Part shown: positions 1 to 9,479 of the stretch, in pieces
Layout of the letters: the number at the start of each line of letters is the position of its first letter
Position numbering within the stretch: position 1 is the first letter of the stretch
From: Sphingomonas montanisoli
GTDB lineage: Bacteria; Pseudomonadota; Alphaproteobacteria; Sphingomonadales; Sphingomonadaceae
Reading direction: 5' to 3'
DNA length: 64,000 bases
Assembly (NCBI RefSeq): GCF_008274695.1
Contig: NZ_VTOU01000001.1
Span: 992,001 to 1,056,000, forward strand
Notes under the pieces: model-generated
Database searches by the model: none
Told to the model about the DNA's origin: nothing
Seen by the model: only the letters and a program-made list of their open reading frames with translations
Position numbers and translations under genes: made by a program

Positions 1-455
1 GCGTCGGGGATGTGCCAGCCGGTCGTGATCGCGAGCAGTTCGTTCAAATATTGCCCCCAGCCGACCGCGATCGCCGAACAGGACACACCATATTCGAGCA
101 GCAGGCACGCCCCGATCAGGAAGGCCGGCAACTCGCCCAGCGTCGCATAGGCATAAGAGTAGGATGATCCCGCGACCGGCACCGCCGACGCCAGCTCGGC
201 ATAACATAATGCGGTCAGCGCGGCGGTGATCCCCGCGATGACGAAGGAGAGCGTCACCGCCGGCCCCGCCTCGGGCACGGCAGTCGTCAGCGCGACGAAG
301 ATGCCCGTCCCGATCGTCGCCCCGACGCCCATCATCGTCAGGTGCAGCAGCCCGATCGATCGCGCGAGCTGCGGCCTGTCGGGATCGTCCTCGACGATGA
401 AACCGGTGATCGGCTTGGCGCGGACCACGGCGGCGAAGAGGGTGGCGATGGTCAT
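1..455 (-). CDS. Amino-acid permease, APC family (partial, C-terminal part outside window)
   Basis: Only the first ~151 residues lie in the window; the gene runs off the left edge. The visible part holds a short cytoplasmic start, then hydrophobic segments with the APC-type first helix motif GVGATIGTGIF and a second helix followed by AELASAVPVAGSSYSYAY, as in cationic amino-acid transporters of the CAT/YhdG group. It should be an inner-membrane importer or exchanger of amino acids; the substrate cannot be told. The start is the ATG at 455-453. A paired-hairpin repeat lies directly upstream. A second, complete permease of the same family is found at 13708-15111, with the same motifs but different sequence. 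Confidence 0.85.
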   Translation of the reverse strand, partial: MTIATLFAAVVRAKPITGFIVEDDPDRPQLARSIGLLHLTMMGVGATIGTGIFVALTTAVPEAGPAVTLSFVIAGITAALTALCYAELASAVPVAGSSYSYAYATLGELPAFLIGACLLLEYGVSCSAIAVGWGQYLNELLAITTGWHIPD

Positions 456-473
456 AGAACGCCTCTTATCAAT

Positions 474-589
474 CCTCCCCCGCTAGGGGGAGGTGTCAGC
501 GCAGCTGACGGAGGGGGAGGATGCGATGATCTGGAGTTGGCCGCGGCCCTCCGTCGCCTTCGGCGCCACCTCCCCCTGGCGGGGGAGGA
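474..589. repeat. Dispersed paired-hairpin repeat, family A, copy 1
   Basis: This intergenic element starts and ends with CCTCCCC...GGGGAGG hairpins (474-493 and 570-589). The inner flanks are GGAGGGGGAGG and CCCTCCGTCGCCTTCGGCG, so the two halves mirror each other. Near-identical elements lie at 2681-2797 and 28456-28576, and single-hairpin remnants at 16015-16034 and 24606-24625. All sit between genes. It could act as a transcript-end structure or be a REP-like non-autonomous element; no coding content is seen. Confidence 0.75.
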
Positions 590-595
590 TAAAGG

Positions 596-1369
596 TCAGA
601 ACCAGTTCGCGATCGCGTCGCCCATGTCGGGAAGCGTCACCGCGCTCATGTGATTGCCGGGAATTTCCACGAACGCAGCGTCGGGCAGCGCGTCGGCGAG
701 CGACTTGGCCGAACCGTTGTCATTATCGTCGGCGCCGGTCAGCACCATGATCGGCATATCGAACCCGTCGAGCGCTGCGCGCGGGATCGCGGGAAAGCTG
801 TCCATCAGCAGGAGCAGTGCCTCGGGATCGCCGCCCGTGGTCTTCAGGAAAGCTTCGGCCATCCACTCGGTCGAGAATTTCTGATGCGTGCCGCGCCCTT
901 CGAGGACGCCGCGATAGAAATCCGCGCGGTTGGCCAGATCGAGCAGCCCTTCGAGGCCCATGCCCGACAGCATCGCCTTGCCCGGCTTCGCCCCGCGCGC
1001 CAGCATCCGCGCAGTCGTGCGCCCGCCCAGCGAATAACCACCCAGGTCATAGTCGCCCGGACCGAAGCCGAGTTGCTCGACGAGACCGAGATTGTCGTCG
1101 GCCAGAATATCGGGCGTGTAATCGGCCTTGTCGTGGCTGCGCGCGCTTTCGCCGTGGGCGCGCAGATCGGGCATAATCACCCGCCGGCCCTTCGCGGCCA
1201 GCTTTGCCGCATGACCATATTTTACCCAGTTGGTGAAAGCGTTCGAGAATAGGCCATGGATCAGGATCAGCGGGCGACCATCGGCCGGGCCCATCTCGTG
1301 CCAGGCCATCTGGTCGCCGTGCGCGCCCTTGAAATGGTGCGTGGTCAGGTCAGTCGGGGAGTTTGCCAA
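596..1369 (-). CDS. Alpha/beta hydrolase
   Basis: A 257-residue serine hydrolase of the alpha/beta fold. The oxyanion motif HGLF is near residue 39, the nucleophile elbow GYSLGG puts Ser at 113, the acid is in the TGADD segment and the base is in GNH near the C-terminus, so the triad is complete. No signal peptide, so cytoplasmic. The gene start overlaps the end of the upstream GFA-domain gene by 20 bases, which suggests co-translation. The substrate is not evident; an ester or small-acyl hydrolase is likely. Confidence 0.85.
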   Translation of the reverse strand: MANSPTDLTTHHFKGAHGDQMAWHEMGPADGRPLILIHGLFSNAFTNWVKYGHAAKLAAKGRRVIMPDLRAHGESARSHDKADYTPDILADDNLGLVEQLGFGPGDYDLGGYSLGGRTTARMLARGAKPGKAMLSGMGLEGLLDLANRADFYRGVLEGRGTHQKFSTEWMAEAFLKTTGGDPEALLLLMDSFPAIPRAALDGFDMPIMVLTGADDNDNGSAKSLADALPDAAFVEIPGNHMSAVTLPDMGDAIANWF

Positions 1370-1793
1370 CTTTGTTCATCCATCGGTCGACGGTGGAGGG
1401 GTTCTGATCGATCCGGTAGCGGGGCAAGTCCGTCGTGTCGATCCATGCTTCGTGCATCGTCTCCACGCCGAAATGATGCCTGGGCACGAAACGCGACGGA
1501 TCGTCGAAGCTGCCGACGGTCAGGTCGATATTCTCGCTGTCGGGATAGGCGAAGCCGAGCGGCGTTCCGCATGCGGAGCAAAACGGCCGATGCGCGATCG
1601 GCGAGCTCGCATAATAGTCCGGCTCATGCGCCCAGTGCAGGTCGGCCTTCTTCAGATTGACGAACGCGATCGAAACCCCGCCTGTCGCGCGCTGGCACAT
1701 CCGGCAGTGGCACAGATAAGCGTCGTCGCTAAATATCTGCGCGCTGTAACGCACGCGCCCGCACTGGCAGCCGCCGGTCATGGTCTGCTTCAT
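1350..1793 (-). CDS. GFA-domain (CENP-V/GFA) zinc protein
   Basis: A 147-residue protein with the cysteine pattern of the GFA family: CQCG near the N-terminus, CHCRMC at about residues 28-33, and CSACG at about 73-77. These are zinc ligands in glutathione-dependent formaldehyde-activating enzyme and relatives. Most such bacterial paralogs have no proven activity, so the formaldehyde role is not assumed. It is the first gene of a two-gene unit with the hydrolase at 596-1369, which it overlaps by 20 bases. A second GFA protein is at 22323-22733. Confidence 0.8.
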   Translation of the reverse strand: MKQTMTGGCQCGRVRYSAQIFSDDAYLCHCRMCQRATGGVSIAFVNLKKADLHWAHEPDYYASSPIAHRPFCSACGTPLGFAYPDSENIDLTVGSFDDPSRFVPRHHFGVETMHEAWIDTTDLPRYRIDQNPSTVDRWMNKVGKLPD

Positions 1794-1829
1794 GAGCGCA
1801 AGGATAATCGAAGCGGCCGGAAAAGGAAT

Positions 1830-1861
1830 GGCCCTCGCTCCGGGGGCGAGGAGCGAGGGCC
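1830..1861. terminator. Strong hairpin between LolA-like and GFA genes
   Basis: GGCCCTCGCT at 1830-1839 pairs perfectly with AGCGAGGGCC at 1852-1861. There is no clear T-run on either side, so it may be a stability or Rho-associated structure rather than a classical intrinsic terminator. The rest of the gap 1794-1985 shows no gene. Confidence 0.4.
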
Positions 1862-1985
1862 TACCTGGCGTTCTTCACGCGAGGCGGGACGCGATGTGAC
1901 CCCGGACAACAGGGGGAATTCCGGGCACCGCGACCGCATGACCATCTCTAGACAAGCGTTCCTGTCGCCCACATGAACAGGGCGA

Positions 1986-2591
1986 TTATTTACCGAGGCT
2001 GCGCGGGCGGGGATCGTCCCATTTGAACGTCCTGTCGCTGATCGGTGCGCCATAGGCCTGATTCGACAGCCGCACGGTCGATCGTCCGTTCTGCGCGTCG
2101 AGCACGGTCCAGCCCTGCAGGGCGAGCCCGCCCGGGCCGCTGCCCTTGGCGAAAACGATGCTGATCGTGCCGAATTCGGGATGCTTGGGATCGCGACCCT
2201 CCAGCATGATCGTGCCCGGCATCGGCGAGGGAACCGGCTTCACATAGCGCGCAATGTCGCGCTTGGGATCGATCAGCACCGACAAGGGCGATCCTCCGAC
2301 CGGCCAGCGCGACACCTGTCGCACCGAATAGTCGATCATCGTCAGCCACTTTCCGTCACCGACGATCAACAGCGGCACGCCCTTTTCATATTGGAAGCGG
2401 ATGCGGCCGGGCTGGCGCAGGGTGAGCTTTCCGCCCACCGCCTTGCCCATCTTGTCGGTCTGCACGAAATCGGCGGTCATCGTGGTGATCCCGCGCAAAT
2501 GCGCCTGGACCTGATCGATCGTGGGCTCGGCCGCGGCGGCGGGGGCCGCGATCGAAATGGCGGCGATGATAGGCAGGATGAAGGGGCGCAT
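1986..2591 (-). CDS. lolA: LolA-like outer-membrane lipoprotein carrier
   Basis: A 201-residue periplasmic protein with a clear signal peptide (cleavage after about residue 21, ...APAAAAEP). The mature part matches the LolA family: the early segment ITTMTADFVQTDKMGK, a GKLTLRQPGRIRFQYE strand, and the DGKWLTMIDYSVRQVSRWP region. LolA ferries lipoproteins from the LolCDE complex to the outer membrane. Length is normal for the family. It lies downstream of the giant DUF11 gene on the same strand, but a paired-hairpin repeat separates them, so it is probably a separate unit. Confidence 0.85.
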   Translation of the reverse strand: MRPFILPIIAAISIAAPAAAAEPTIDQVQAHLRGITTMTADFVQTDKMGKAVGGKLTLRQPGRIRFQYEKGVPLLIVGDGKWLTMIDYSVRQVSRWPVGGSPLSVLIDPKRDIARYVKPVPSPMPGTIMLEGRDPKHPEFGTISIVFAKGSGPGGLALQGWTVLDAQNGRSTVRLSNQAYGAPISDRTFKWDDPRPRSLGK

Positions 2592-2680
2592 GGGCTTCTC
2601 TTTATGTCAGGACGCTGCCCCTATGCCGGGCGCGGGCTGAATTGGGAATGAAGCCGTAACGAGGCGCGCACCAAAAAGCT

Positions 2681-2797
2681 CCTCCCCGATACGGGGAGGT
2701 GGCGCCGAAGGCGGCGGAGGGGGTTGGCCGCAAGCGATGCGCCCGGCCTCTCGCCCCCTCCACCGCTTCGCGGTCCCCCTCCCCGTACCGGGGAGGA
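2681..2797. repeat. Dispersed paired-hairpin repeat, family A, copy 2
   Basis: It has the same build as the copy at 474-589: outer CCTCCCCGATACGGGGAGG and CCTCCCCGTACCGGGGAGG hairpins, the inner GTGGCGCCGAAGGCGGCGGAGGGGG and its mirror CCCCCTCCACCGC...CGG. It ends 6 bases before the stop codon of the giant DUF11 gene and so may form the 3' end of that transcript. Confidence 0.75.
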
Positions 2798-2802
2798 TTT
2801 AA

Positions 2803-5800
2803 TTACCGAAACACCCCCTTCGCCTTGCCGCCGATCGTCGCGATCGACTGCTGGTCGAACTTCAGGCGCAGCGTCACATACGGCCCCTGCTTCAGATAGC
2901 GATTGTCCTCGAAATCGCGGTCGCGGAAGCCCTTCGCGTTATAACCCACGCTGATCCACAGATTGTCCGCCGGCGATACGCCCACCGAGGGACCGAAGCT
3001 GTAGGCCAAAGTCTTCTGCGTCCAGCTGTGCTGTACGTTGACGCTCAGCCCGACGTCGACGCGATGCCCGATGTCGCGGCGCAGATCGAAGCCCGTCACG
3101 TCGATCAGCCCATCGAACTTGTCGTCGTCGAACTTGCCCCGCACATATTTCACGCCGCTGTAGAGGGTTGCCTCCCACTTGCTCGGCCACGCCTCCAGTC
3201 CCGAGCGCCAGTTGACCGCCAGGTTGTTGACGATCCGGGTCGACAGCGCGTCCTGCCCGTTGGCGGTGCCCACGCCCAGGACATTGCCCGCGCCCACGCC
3301 CGCGTCGCCGCGCTCGTGCCGCACCTCCAGCCGCTCCAGCACCGCCCAGCGGCTGTCGAGCGGCCGCCACGCCACCGCAACATCGCCGGACATCAACGCC
3401 GCCACCGAACCGTTCTGGTTCTTGATCCGGTAGGCACGCAGGCTGGATGCGATCGTGCGCCCTTCACCCAGCCGGCGCATGACGTTGCTGGAAATGCCCC
3501 ACCGATCGGCGCTTTCGCCCTTGCGCCCTTCGATGCGGCCGTTCCACGACCATTGGCCGTACTGGAAGCCGGCACCCAGGCTGATCGAGTCATAATCCTC
3601 GTTCAGCCGGCCGTCCTGCCCGATCGACCCGATCGTCGATACGGGCTGGAGCGGATTGACGATATCACCCTCAGCGATCTTGCCCTTGATCGTGCGGCTG
3701 CTGTCGAATCCGGCGTCCACCGTCCAATGCTCGCCGATCGGCAGCGACTGGGCCAGGCCGAACTGCGCGAAGCTGCGCGGCCCGTTCTCACCCACCACCT
3801 CCCGGTTGCCGGTCGTGCTGATCTTCGCCCCCGCCCAGGGGCTCAGTTCGAAACCTGCGCGGATGTTGCGCGCCGAATAACGCGCCCCTTCCGCAAACTC
3901 CGTGCCGCCGATCAGGCGCACGCTGTCGCTGATAGTCCACGCGGCCGATACGGTGCGGCGCACGGGGAAATCGAGGCTGTCCTTCTTGCCGCCCAGCGCG
4001 AACTGGTTCTCGGCCGCCACGGTCAGCTTGTGGTTGAAGAAATCGCGCGTGCCGCCGACGGCGATCAGGCGCGAGTCCCGCTCGACATTGGCATTGCCCT
4101 TGTCGTCGGCGATCTTGACCCCGGCGTGCAGGGTCATGTCGCTGCCCTTCCACTCCAGCCGCGCGTCGATCGCGTCGCGCGTCGCCGGGCCGGTCAGCGA
4201 TTCCTGATGCCAGACGGAGGTGGAGGCCGACAGGCCCTTCCAGATGCGGATCCGCCCGTCCGCGCCATATTTGCGCGTCCCCGCCTCGACCACATTCTGC
4301 TGGCCCAGGCCGAAGCGCGCATCCTGCTGCCGCACATAGGCCAGCACGTCAGTACGGCTGTCGTGATGCTCGACCTCGGCGATATAGGCGCGGTTCTGCT
4401 TCAGCCCGTCCGGCCCGCCCGTCGCCGCCTCGGCGCGCAAAGTGGTGGTGCGCGTGATCTTGGCCTTCAGGTCGACGCCGCCCAGCGTCGCATTGCCCAA
4501 CGTCTCGTCGCGGATCAGGTTCGCGCCCACCTCGACCCGGCCGTTCAGCAGGGTCGCGGCCGCGCGGCCGCCCGCCACCAGCCGCTTCGTGCCGGTACCG
4601 TACAGTTCGTAATCGGCGACGATGAAGACAGGATTGCCGTCCAGATCGCGGGTCGGCACCGGCGCCTTGAAGGTCAAAGTGCCGTTGGTCGCATCGACAT
4701 CATAATCGATGTGGCGGCTCAGCTGGCGCGTCGCGATCACCAGTTCGGAACGGAAGCGATCGCGCGTTTCCAGCCGCACCAGATCGCTGTTCGGCACGAT
4801 CTCGCGCGCCCGCAGGCGATAGGGACCGGTCAGGCCGTTGCCCTGAATCTCGTCGCGGCCGTGCAGGTCGTCGCTGTTCGCGGCGAAGGCGGCGATCGAC
4901 ACGCTCTTGGCGCGGAACTCGCTCTTGAAGCCGTTCAGCGTGCGATTGAACTTGGTCAGTTGCCCTTCGGTCAGGTCGGTGCGGAAATCGCCGAACAGAG
5001 CGTAGAATTGCTGCCGCTCCAACCGCAGGTACAGCTTGCCGCGCGTTGCCGCGTCATAGCCCTGCTGGCTACCGTCGCCATAGACGGTGTAATAACGATC
5101 GGGATCGATCACGCCCATCAGCCCGCGATCGCGATCGACCTTGCGGTCGCTGTCATAGGCGATCGTGGCGAGCCAGCTGCCCTTGATCCGGCCCTTGGCA
5201 TAGAGCGCGACCTGGCCGTCGGTGATCGTGTCGCTCTTCTTCAGGCCGCCGGCCTTCTTAGCCTGGCCCGACAGCACCTGATGCCCGAACGTGCCCGCGC
5301 CGAAGCCCACGACCACCCAGTCGCGTGCCGCCGCCTGCAGCCAGGGGCGAACCTCCTCGGTGCGCGCACGGCCGTCGGTGGGGAAGCTGAACACCATCCG
5401 CGCGGCGCCCGCCTGTGCGGTGGGATCGAGCGGGATGTAGGCGATGCCTTCGTCACCCGTCACGCGCGCGGCCGGGCTGCTGTTGCCCAGCCCCTGCAGC
5501 GGGCGTGCTTCCTGCGCTGCCGTCTCCATCGCCGCGCGATAGGGCGCGTCGATCGTGAAGGCGGCGGGGGTGCCGGCGCGCACGGGCTTGCCCTCGCGGT
5601 CGGTCAGCCGCACCGCGATCACCGGCTTGGTCACGCCATCGGCGATCAGCTTGGAACGCTGCGGCAGATATTCGGCATGCGCGGCGACGTTGGCATAGTG
5701 GACCGTGCGGCGCAGGACGGCGACTTCGCGGCCGTTTGCGTCGGTCACACGCGCCTCGACCTGGTTGTCGCCATCCTTCAGCGGGACGCCGCTCCACTTG

Positions 5801-7872
5801 GCGATCGCGATCTGGCCATTGCCGTCGCCCTGATCGCGCAGCAGTTCGTCGACGGGCGCGCCGTTGACGCGCAACGCCACCTTCTGCCCCGGCAGATGCT
5901 TGATCACGACGCGCAGCACCGGCGCGCGCGGATTGTGGTCGGTGGTCGGGAACAGGAAATCGACCCCCGGCTCGATCCCGTCGAGCCAGTCGATCCCGTT
6001 GCCCGCCGCGCTCGCATCGTCGGCGGCCTGCGGAATCAGCACTTCCTCGGCCTTCTCCTTCGCCGGATCGCGATTGAGTACGAAATCGATGCGCTGCAGC
6101 GTGCCGCCCTGCCCTTCTACGAAGCGCGAGATCGCGCTGCCGGCGGTGCGGGTGTCCTTTTCGCAGTCGATCGGCGTCAGCGACGCCGGCAATCCGCCGA
6201 CATCGAGCTGAACGACGTGCCTGCCAGCGCGAACCCCTTCAAAATGGTACAGACCATCCTTGTCTGTTACCACATAGGTTCCATCCTCCATCAGAATCCG
6301 GGCGTTGGCCACGCCCTTTCGCTGTTCGAAGGGAATCTCGCACGGCCCCTGGGTCACGCGGCCGATGATGGTGATGGCGTCGGTGTTCAGCAGCGAGCGG
6401 ATGCGCACGGTCGCGCGCCCTTCGGCGCTGCGTTCGCCATTGGCGTTCATCGCGATCGCGCGGTTCAGCGCCTCGCCGACGGGCGCGCCGGGCGTAACCT
6501 CGACCGTATAGCGGATTTCGGCCGCACTTCCCGGCCGCATCAGCGGCGCACGGAAGGTCAGGCTGCGTCCGTCGCCCGAAACATCGGGCTCGGCAATGCC
6601 GCGCGTCGATCCACGGCGATAGCGAAGCCCGGCGGGCAGGACGTCGCTGATCGTCACGCCGACCGCCGACAGATTGGCGTCGCGGTTCACCAGGCGCAGG
6701 CGGTACTGGATCACATCGCCGGGCGAAGCGGTGCGGGTCGAAGCCACCTTGTCGAGGGTCAGCGCGGCATTGCCGGGATCGAGCGGAATATCGACCTGCA
6801 GCGGCTCGGGATCCGACAGCAGGAAGGCCTGTCCATAGGACGGGCCGTCGATGATATAGCTGCCGGCCGGCCCTTCCAGGGTCGCGAGCTGGGCGGGCGT
6901 CGCGACAGAGGGAGCGGCATAGCCTTCCGGCGGTTCGATCTTGAGGTGATAACGGCCCGCCGCGAGCAGCGGGAAGCGATACCGGCCGGGCGAGCCGGGA
7001 TAGAGGGCGCCGCTGGCGTCGGAGACGGTCTCGCCGCTCAGCATCGTGTTGGGATAGGCGCTAACCCCGTCGTCACCGAACACCTGGGCGGGCAGTCCGG
7101 TGGCGTCGTTGATCACGGTGATACGGGCGCCGTTGACGACCTGGCCCGTAACCGAGTCGAAAACGAACCCAAATGGATCGATCAGCGCATCATCGTCACT
7201 GTCATTGGTTCCTTCGTCGTCGCCGTCGAAGTTAACGTGCAGCTTGTCGCGGCGCAGCGTCTGGATCTGGCAGTCATCCTGAACGACCTGGGCGATGGCG
7301 CTCGGAATGGCCCCCGAAAAGACGCCGGTGTCCACACCGGTCTCGTCGAGCGTAAGATGTTCGACGTCGCCACGCCCCGACGTGAGCGTGACCTTGGCAT
7401 GATCGCGCGCTTCGGGGTCGAGGTTGCCGGTCGGGTTGATCAGTTCGATCAGGATCGGCGCCGTCGAAGAATAGCTGTGCGTATCGCTATAGGCGCTCGC
7501 GGGTGGTTCGTTGCTCAGATCGTTATGATCATGGGCATGATCGGATCCGTTGAGCGCGTTCATCCCGCTTGTGCAGATCGCCGCGGGAATCTCCCCGGCA
7601 TAATTGGCGGCAAGGCGGGTGAAATGGATCTTTGCGGGCGTTCCTGCCGCGCGGGTGACTTGCACGGTGTTCGACGTCGACACATGCGCGGCACCGCCTG
7701 CGCGAAAGGACATCGTGGCCGTGTTGGAAATGGGTGCGGCCCCCGAAGCGGTCGATACGACCGCCGCGAAGGCACATAGCGCGCGCGCCAGCGGGCGGCG
7801 GACGAAGCCCAGGGAGTTGGCTTCGCCGCCGCCCGCGCGCTGCCGCGCGTTCAAGGCAGACAATAGGCGCAA
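2803..7872 (-). CDS. Giant DUF11 surface protein with C-terminal predicted outer-membrane barrel
   Basis: A 1689-residue secreted protein, last gene of a four-gene operon. After a signal peptide (about residues 25-45) comes the short motif shared with the other operon members (46-75). A Cna/carboxypeptidase-regulatory-like domain follows at about 233-355, a DUF11 (TIGR01451-type) domain at about 368-490 (LTLDKVASTRTASPGDVIQY, then TISDVLPAGLRY), and a second regulatory-like domain at about 502-600. Beta-rich modules fill 650-860. From about 880 the sequence alternates aromatic and charged residues with YALFGDFRTD-type strands, typical of an outer-membrane barrel. No ATG fits the start; TTG at 7872-7870, eight bases past the previous stop, is the best choice. 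A surface or secretion role is inferred, not shown. Confidence 0.75.
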   Translation of the reverse strand: MRLLSALNARQRAGGGEANSLGFVRRPLARALCAFAAVVSTASGAAPISNTATMSFRAGGAAHVSTSNTVQVTRAAGTPAKIHFTRLAANYAGEIPAAICTSGMNALNGSDHAHDHNDLSNEPPASAYSDTHSYSSTAPILIELINPTGNLDPEARDHAKVTLTSGRGDVEHLTLDETGVDTGVFSGAIPSAIAQVVQDDCQIQTLRRDKLHVNFDGDDEGTNDSDDDALIDPFGFVFDSVTGQVVNGARITVINDATGLPAQVFGDDGVSAYPNTMLSGETVSDASGALYPGSPGRYRFPLLAAGRYHLKIEPPEGYAAPSVATPAQLATLEGPAGSYIIDGPSYGQAFLLSDPEPLQVDIPLDPGNAALTLDKVASTRTASPGDVIQYRLRLVNRDANLSAVGVTISDVLPAGLRYRRGSTRGIAEPDVSGDGRSLTFRAPLMRPGSAAEIRYTVEVTPGAPVGEALNRAIAMNANGERSAEGRATVRIRSLLNTDAITIIGRVTQGPCEIPFEQRKGVANARILMEDGTYVVTDKDGLYHFEGVRAGRHVVQLDVGGLPASLTPIDCEKDTRTAGSAISRFVEGQGGTLQRIDFVLNRDPAKEKAEEVLIPQAADDASAAGNGIDWLDGIEPGVDFLFPTTDHNPRAPVLRVVIKHLPGQKVALRVNGAPVDELLRDQGDGNGQIAIAKWSGVPLKDGDNQVEARVTDANGREVAVLRRTVHYANVAAHAEYLPQRSKLIADGVTKPVIAVRLTDREGKPVRAGTPAAFTIDAPYRAAMETAAQEARPLQGLGNSSPAARVTGDEGIAYIPLDPTAQAGAARMVFSFPTDGRARTEEVRPWLQAAARDWVVVGFGAGTFGHQVLSGQAKKAGGLKKSDTITDGQVALYAKGRIKGSWLATIAYDSDRKVDRDRGLMGVIDPDRYYTVYGDGSQQGYDAATRGKLYLRLERQQFYALFGDFRTDLTEGQLTKFNRTLNGFKSEFRAKSVSIAAFAANSDDLHGRDEIQGNGLTGPYRLRAREIVPNSDLVRLETRDRFRSELVIATRQLSRHIDYDVDATNGTLTFKAPVPTRDLDGNPVFIVADYELYGTGTKRLVAGGRAAATLLNGRVEVGANLIRDETLGNATLGGVDLKAKITRTTTLRAEAATGGPDGLKQNRAYIAEVEHHDSRTDVLAYVRQQDARFGLGQQNVVEAGTRKYGADGRIRIWKGLSASTSVWHQESLTGPATRDAIDARLEWKGSDMTLHAGVKIADDKGNANVERDSRLIAVGGTRDFFNHKLTVAAENQFALGGKKDSLDFPVRRTVSAAWTISDSVRLIGGTEFAEGARYSARNIRAGFELSPWAGAKISTTGNREVVGENGPRSFAQFGLAQSLPIGEHWTVDAGFDSSRTIKGKIAEGDIVNPLQPVSTIGSIGQDGRLNEDYDSISLGAGFQYGQWSWNGRIEGRKGESADRWGISSNVMRRLGEGRTIASSLRAYRIKNQNGSVAALMSGDVAVAWRPLDSRWAVLERLEVRHERGDAGVGAGNVLGVGTANGQDALSTRIVNNLAVNWRSGLEAWPSKWEATLYSGVKYVRGKFDDDKFDGLIDVTGFDLRRDIGHRVDVGLSVNVQHSWTQKTLAYSFGPSVGVSPADNLWISVGYNAKGFRDRDFEDNRYLKQGPYVTLRLKFDQQSIATIGGKAKGVFR

Positions 7873-7879
7873 GTGCGCT

Positions 7880-8980
7880 TTAGTTGACGGTCACGCGGAA
7901 GCGGGTCGTCACCGTGCTCAACGCCGGGACGGCCGCGATCAACGAATGGATCTTCGTATTGTCGAACGAACCCGTCGTGCCGTCGGCATCGTCGGCGCCG
8001 CTCGTATCGTCATCCTCGAACGAGCCGTCGGCGACGCACGCACCCAGCAGGGTCGAACCGCCGACATAGAGGCTGCCCGGAACATAGGTCGAATTGGCGG
8101 GGATGGCGTCTTCCACCACCACGTCCTGCGCCGTACCGGGGCCGGCATTCGCCACCTGGATACAATATTCCACGGTCGCGCCCGGAATCGCCTTGGGCAG
8201 CAGCGAACCGTTGACCGGATCCATGATCGTCGTCGCGGTCTTGATCGCGGTGACGGCGGCGGTGCCCACGACATATTCGTCGAAGGCCGAGAAACGGCCG
8301 TCGCGGACCAGATCGATCGCGCCCGCGCCGTCGGCGAAGACGTTGTCGACGGCGCCCGGATTGTCGCCCAGCAGCGACGCGATCGTATCGGCGCCCAGCG
8401 CGCCGCCCGTGCCGCCGGTCGCGGCGACGGCGGTCAGCGAAATCCCGGCCACCGCGTTGGACGGGCCGGTCGCGGGAATGTCGGCGACGATGAACACCGC
8501 CACGCTGGCGTCGGGCGCCAGTTCGTCGACGAAGGTGCCGGTGTCGACGCCCGCATCGTAGATCCCGTTGCCGTTGCTATCGACGAAAACGCGGATGTTG
8601 CTGACCGTGTAATTGTCCTGATGCCCGAAGATCGTCGAAACGAGCGCGAGCTGCTCGATCGCGAACAGGCGATAGTCCATCACCGAGTTGGTGTTGTTGG
8701 TGACGGCGAAGGTCGTCACCTGGTTGGTCGAACCGAAGGTCACGGTCGTCGCCGCGCCGCCGACTTCGGACACCGTGACGTTGACCTTGCGATCGACCAG
8801 GAAGTTCGCGGCGTTCGACGAGACCGCATTCTGCGCGGTGCCGCCGACCGAGAAGTTCACGGTCGCGGTGTTCGTCACGGTCGTGCCCGCGACGGTGCCG
8901 GCGGCATGCGCGATGCCGGGCATTGCCAGCGCCAGGGCAGAGCCCGACAGCAGCAAGGGTTTGATAAGCTTACGCAACAT
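7880..8980 (-). CDS. Secreted DUF11 protein (366 aa)
   Basis: The third gene of the DUF11 operon. A signal peptide (...LALAMPGIAHAAG) is followed by the shared motif GTTVTNTATVNFSVGGT and then SSN. The central part carries Asp-rich turns (DSNGNGIYDAGVDTG) that could bind calcium. The C-terminal ~120 residues form a DUF11 domain (AIPGATVEYCIQVANAGPG, then VVEDAIPANSTYVPGSL). Two cysteines, in YCIQV and GACVA, could form a disulphide. The start ATG has a GGGAG box nine bases upstream. It is probably exported and displayed with the 1689-residue protein, whose start lies eight bases downstream. Confidence 0.75.
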   Translation of the reverse strand: MLRKLIKPLLLSGSALALAMPGIAHAAGTVAGTTVTNTATVNFSVGGTAQNAVSSNAANFLVDRKVNVTVSEVGGAATTVTFGSTNQVTTFAVTNNTNSVMDYRLFAIEQLALVSTIFGHQDNYTVSNIRVFVDSNGNGIYDAGVDTGTFVDELAPDASVAVFIVADIPATGPSNAVAGISLTAVAATGGTGGALGADTIASLLGDNPGAVDNVFADGAGAIDLVRDGRFSAFDEYVVGTAAVTAIKTATTIMDPVNGSLLPKAIPGATVEYCIQVANAGPGTAQDVVVEDAIPANSTYVPGSLYVGGSTLLGACVADGSFEDDDTSGADDADGTTGSFDNTKIHSLIAAVPALSTVTTRFRVTVN

Positions 8981-9009
8981 GACAGACTACTCCCTGTTGA
9001 AAACGAAAA

Positions 9010-9465
9010 TCAGCGGACGACCGCGTGAAAAGAAACCTGGCCCGATGCGCCCGGCGCGATCGCCTGGTTCAGGTGCCAGCGCAGCTGACGAACATCGGTG
9101 AGGCGGGCGGGACGGCGGCTGCCGTCGGTGCCGGCGACCGTGAGCGAGGCGAGCGGGCCGAACTGGACCCCGTCGACCGACATTTCGGGCTCGCCGCCGT
9201 CACCAGCGCCGCGATAGAGCATGTCGGCCGGAACCGGGTTGTTCAGCACCACATCGCGCGCGGCCTGATCGCCGGTGTTCTTGTAGGCCAGGACATAGAC
9301 CATGTGGTCGCCCGGCACGGCCTTGGCCGCCGGCGTGAGACGTTCGGTGCCCGCGACAGTCTCCACGCGCAGTACGCGGGCATCGAGGGTGATGCCGCCG
9401 GCCAGCGCCGGAACGGCCGAAAAGGCCGCGAACATCGCGGCCAGCCGGGCTGTGGTGCGGGTCAT
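9010..9465 (-). CDS. Small secreted DUF11 protein (151 aa)
   Basis: The second gene of the DUF11 operon. It is a single DUF11 domain (AVPGDHMVYVLAYKNTGDQAARDVVLNNP, split across the page only here by its length) behind a signal peptide ending ...SAVPALAG. It lacks the shared N-terminal motif seen in the other three proteins. I chose ATG 9465 because a GGAG box lies eight bases upstream and it starts cleanly at the signal peptide; an earlier in-frame ATG at 9483 overlaps the upstream stop as ATGA but has no ribosome site. Function unknown. Confidence 0.7.
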   Translation of the reverse strand: MTRTTARLAAMFAAFSAVPALAGGITLDARVLRVETVAGTERLTPAAKAVPGDHMVYVLAYKNTGDQAARDVVLNNPVPADMLYRGAGDGGEPEMSVDGVQFGPLASLTVAGTDGSRRPARLTDVRQLRWHLNQAIAPGASGQVSFHAVVR

Positions 9466-9479
9466 GGTGTCACTCCATT

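Noticed and set aside
3028-7779. A 1583-codon open frame on the plus strand opposite the giant DUF11 gene
   Set aside because: It is a shadow of a GC-rich gene: composition is His/Arg/Gln/Asp-rich with no domain, and it lies fully antisense to a protein with clear domains.
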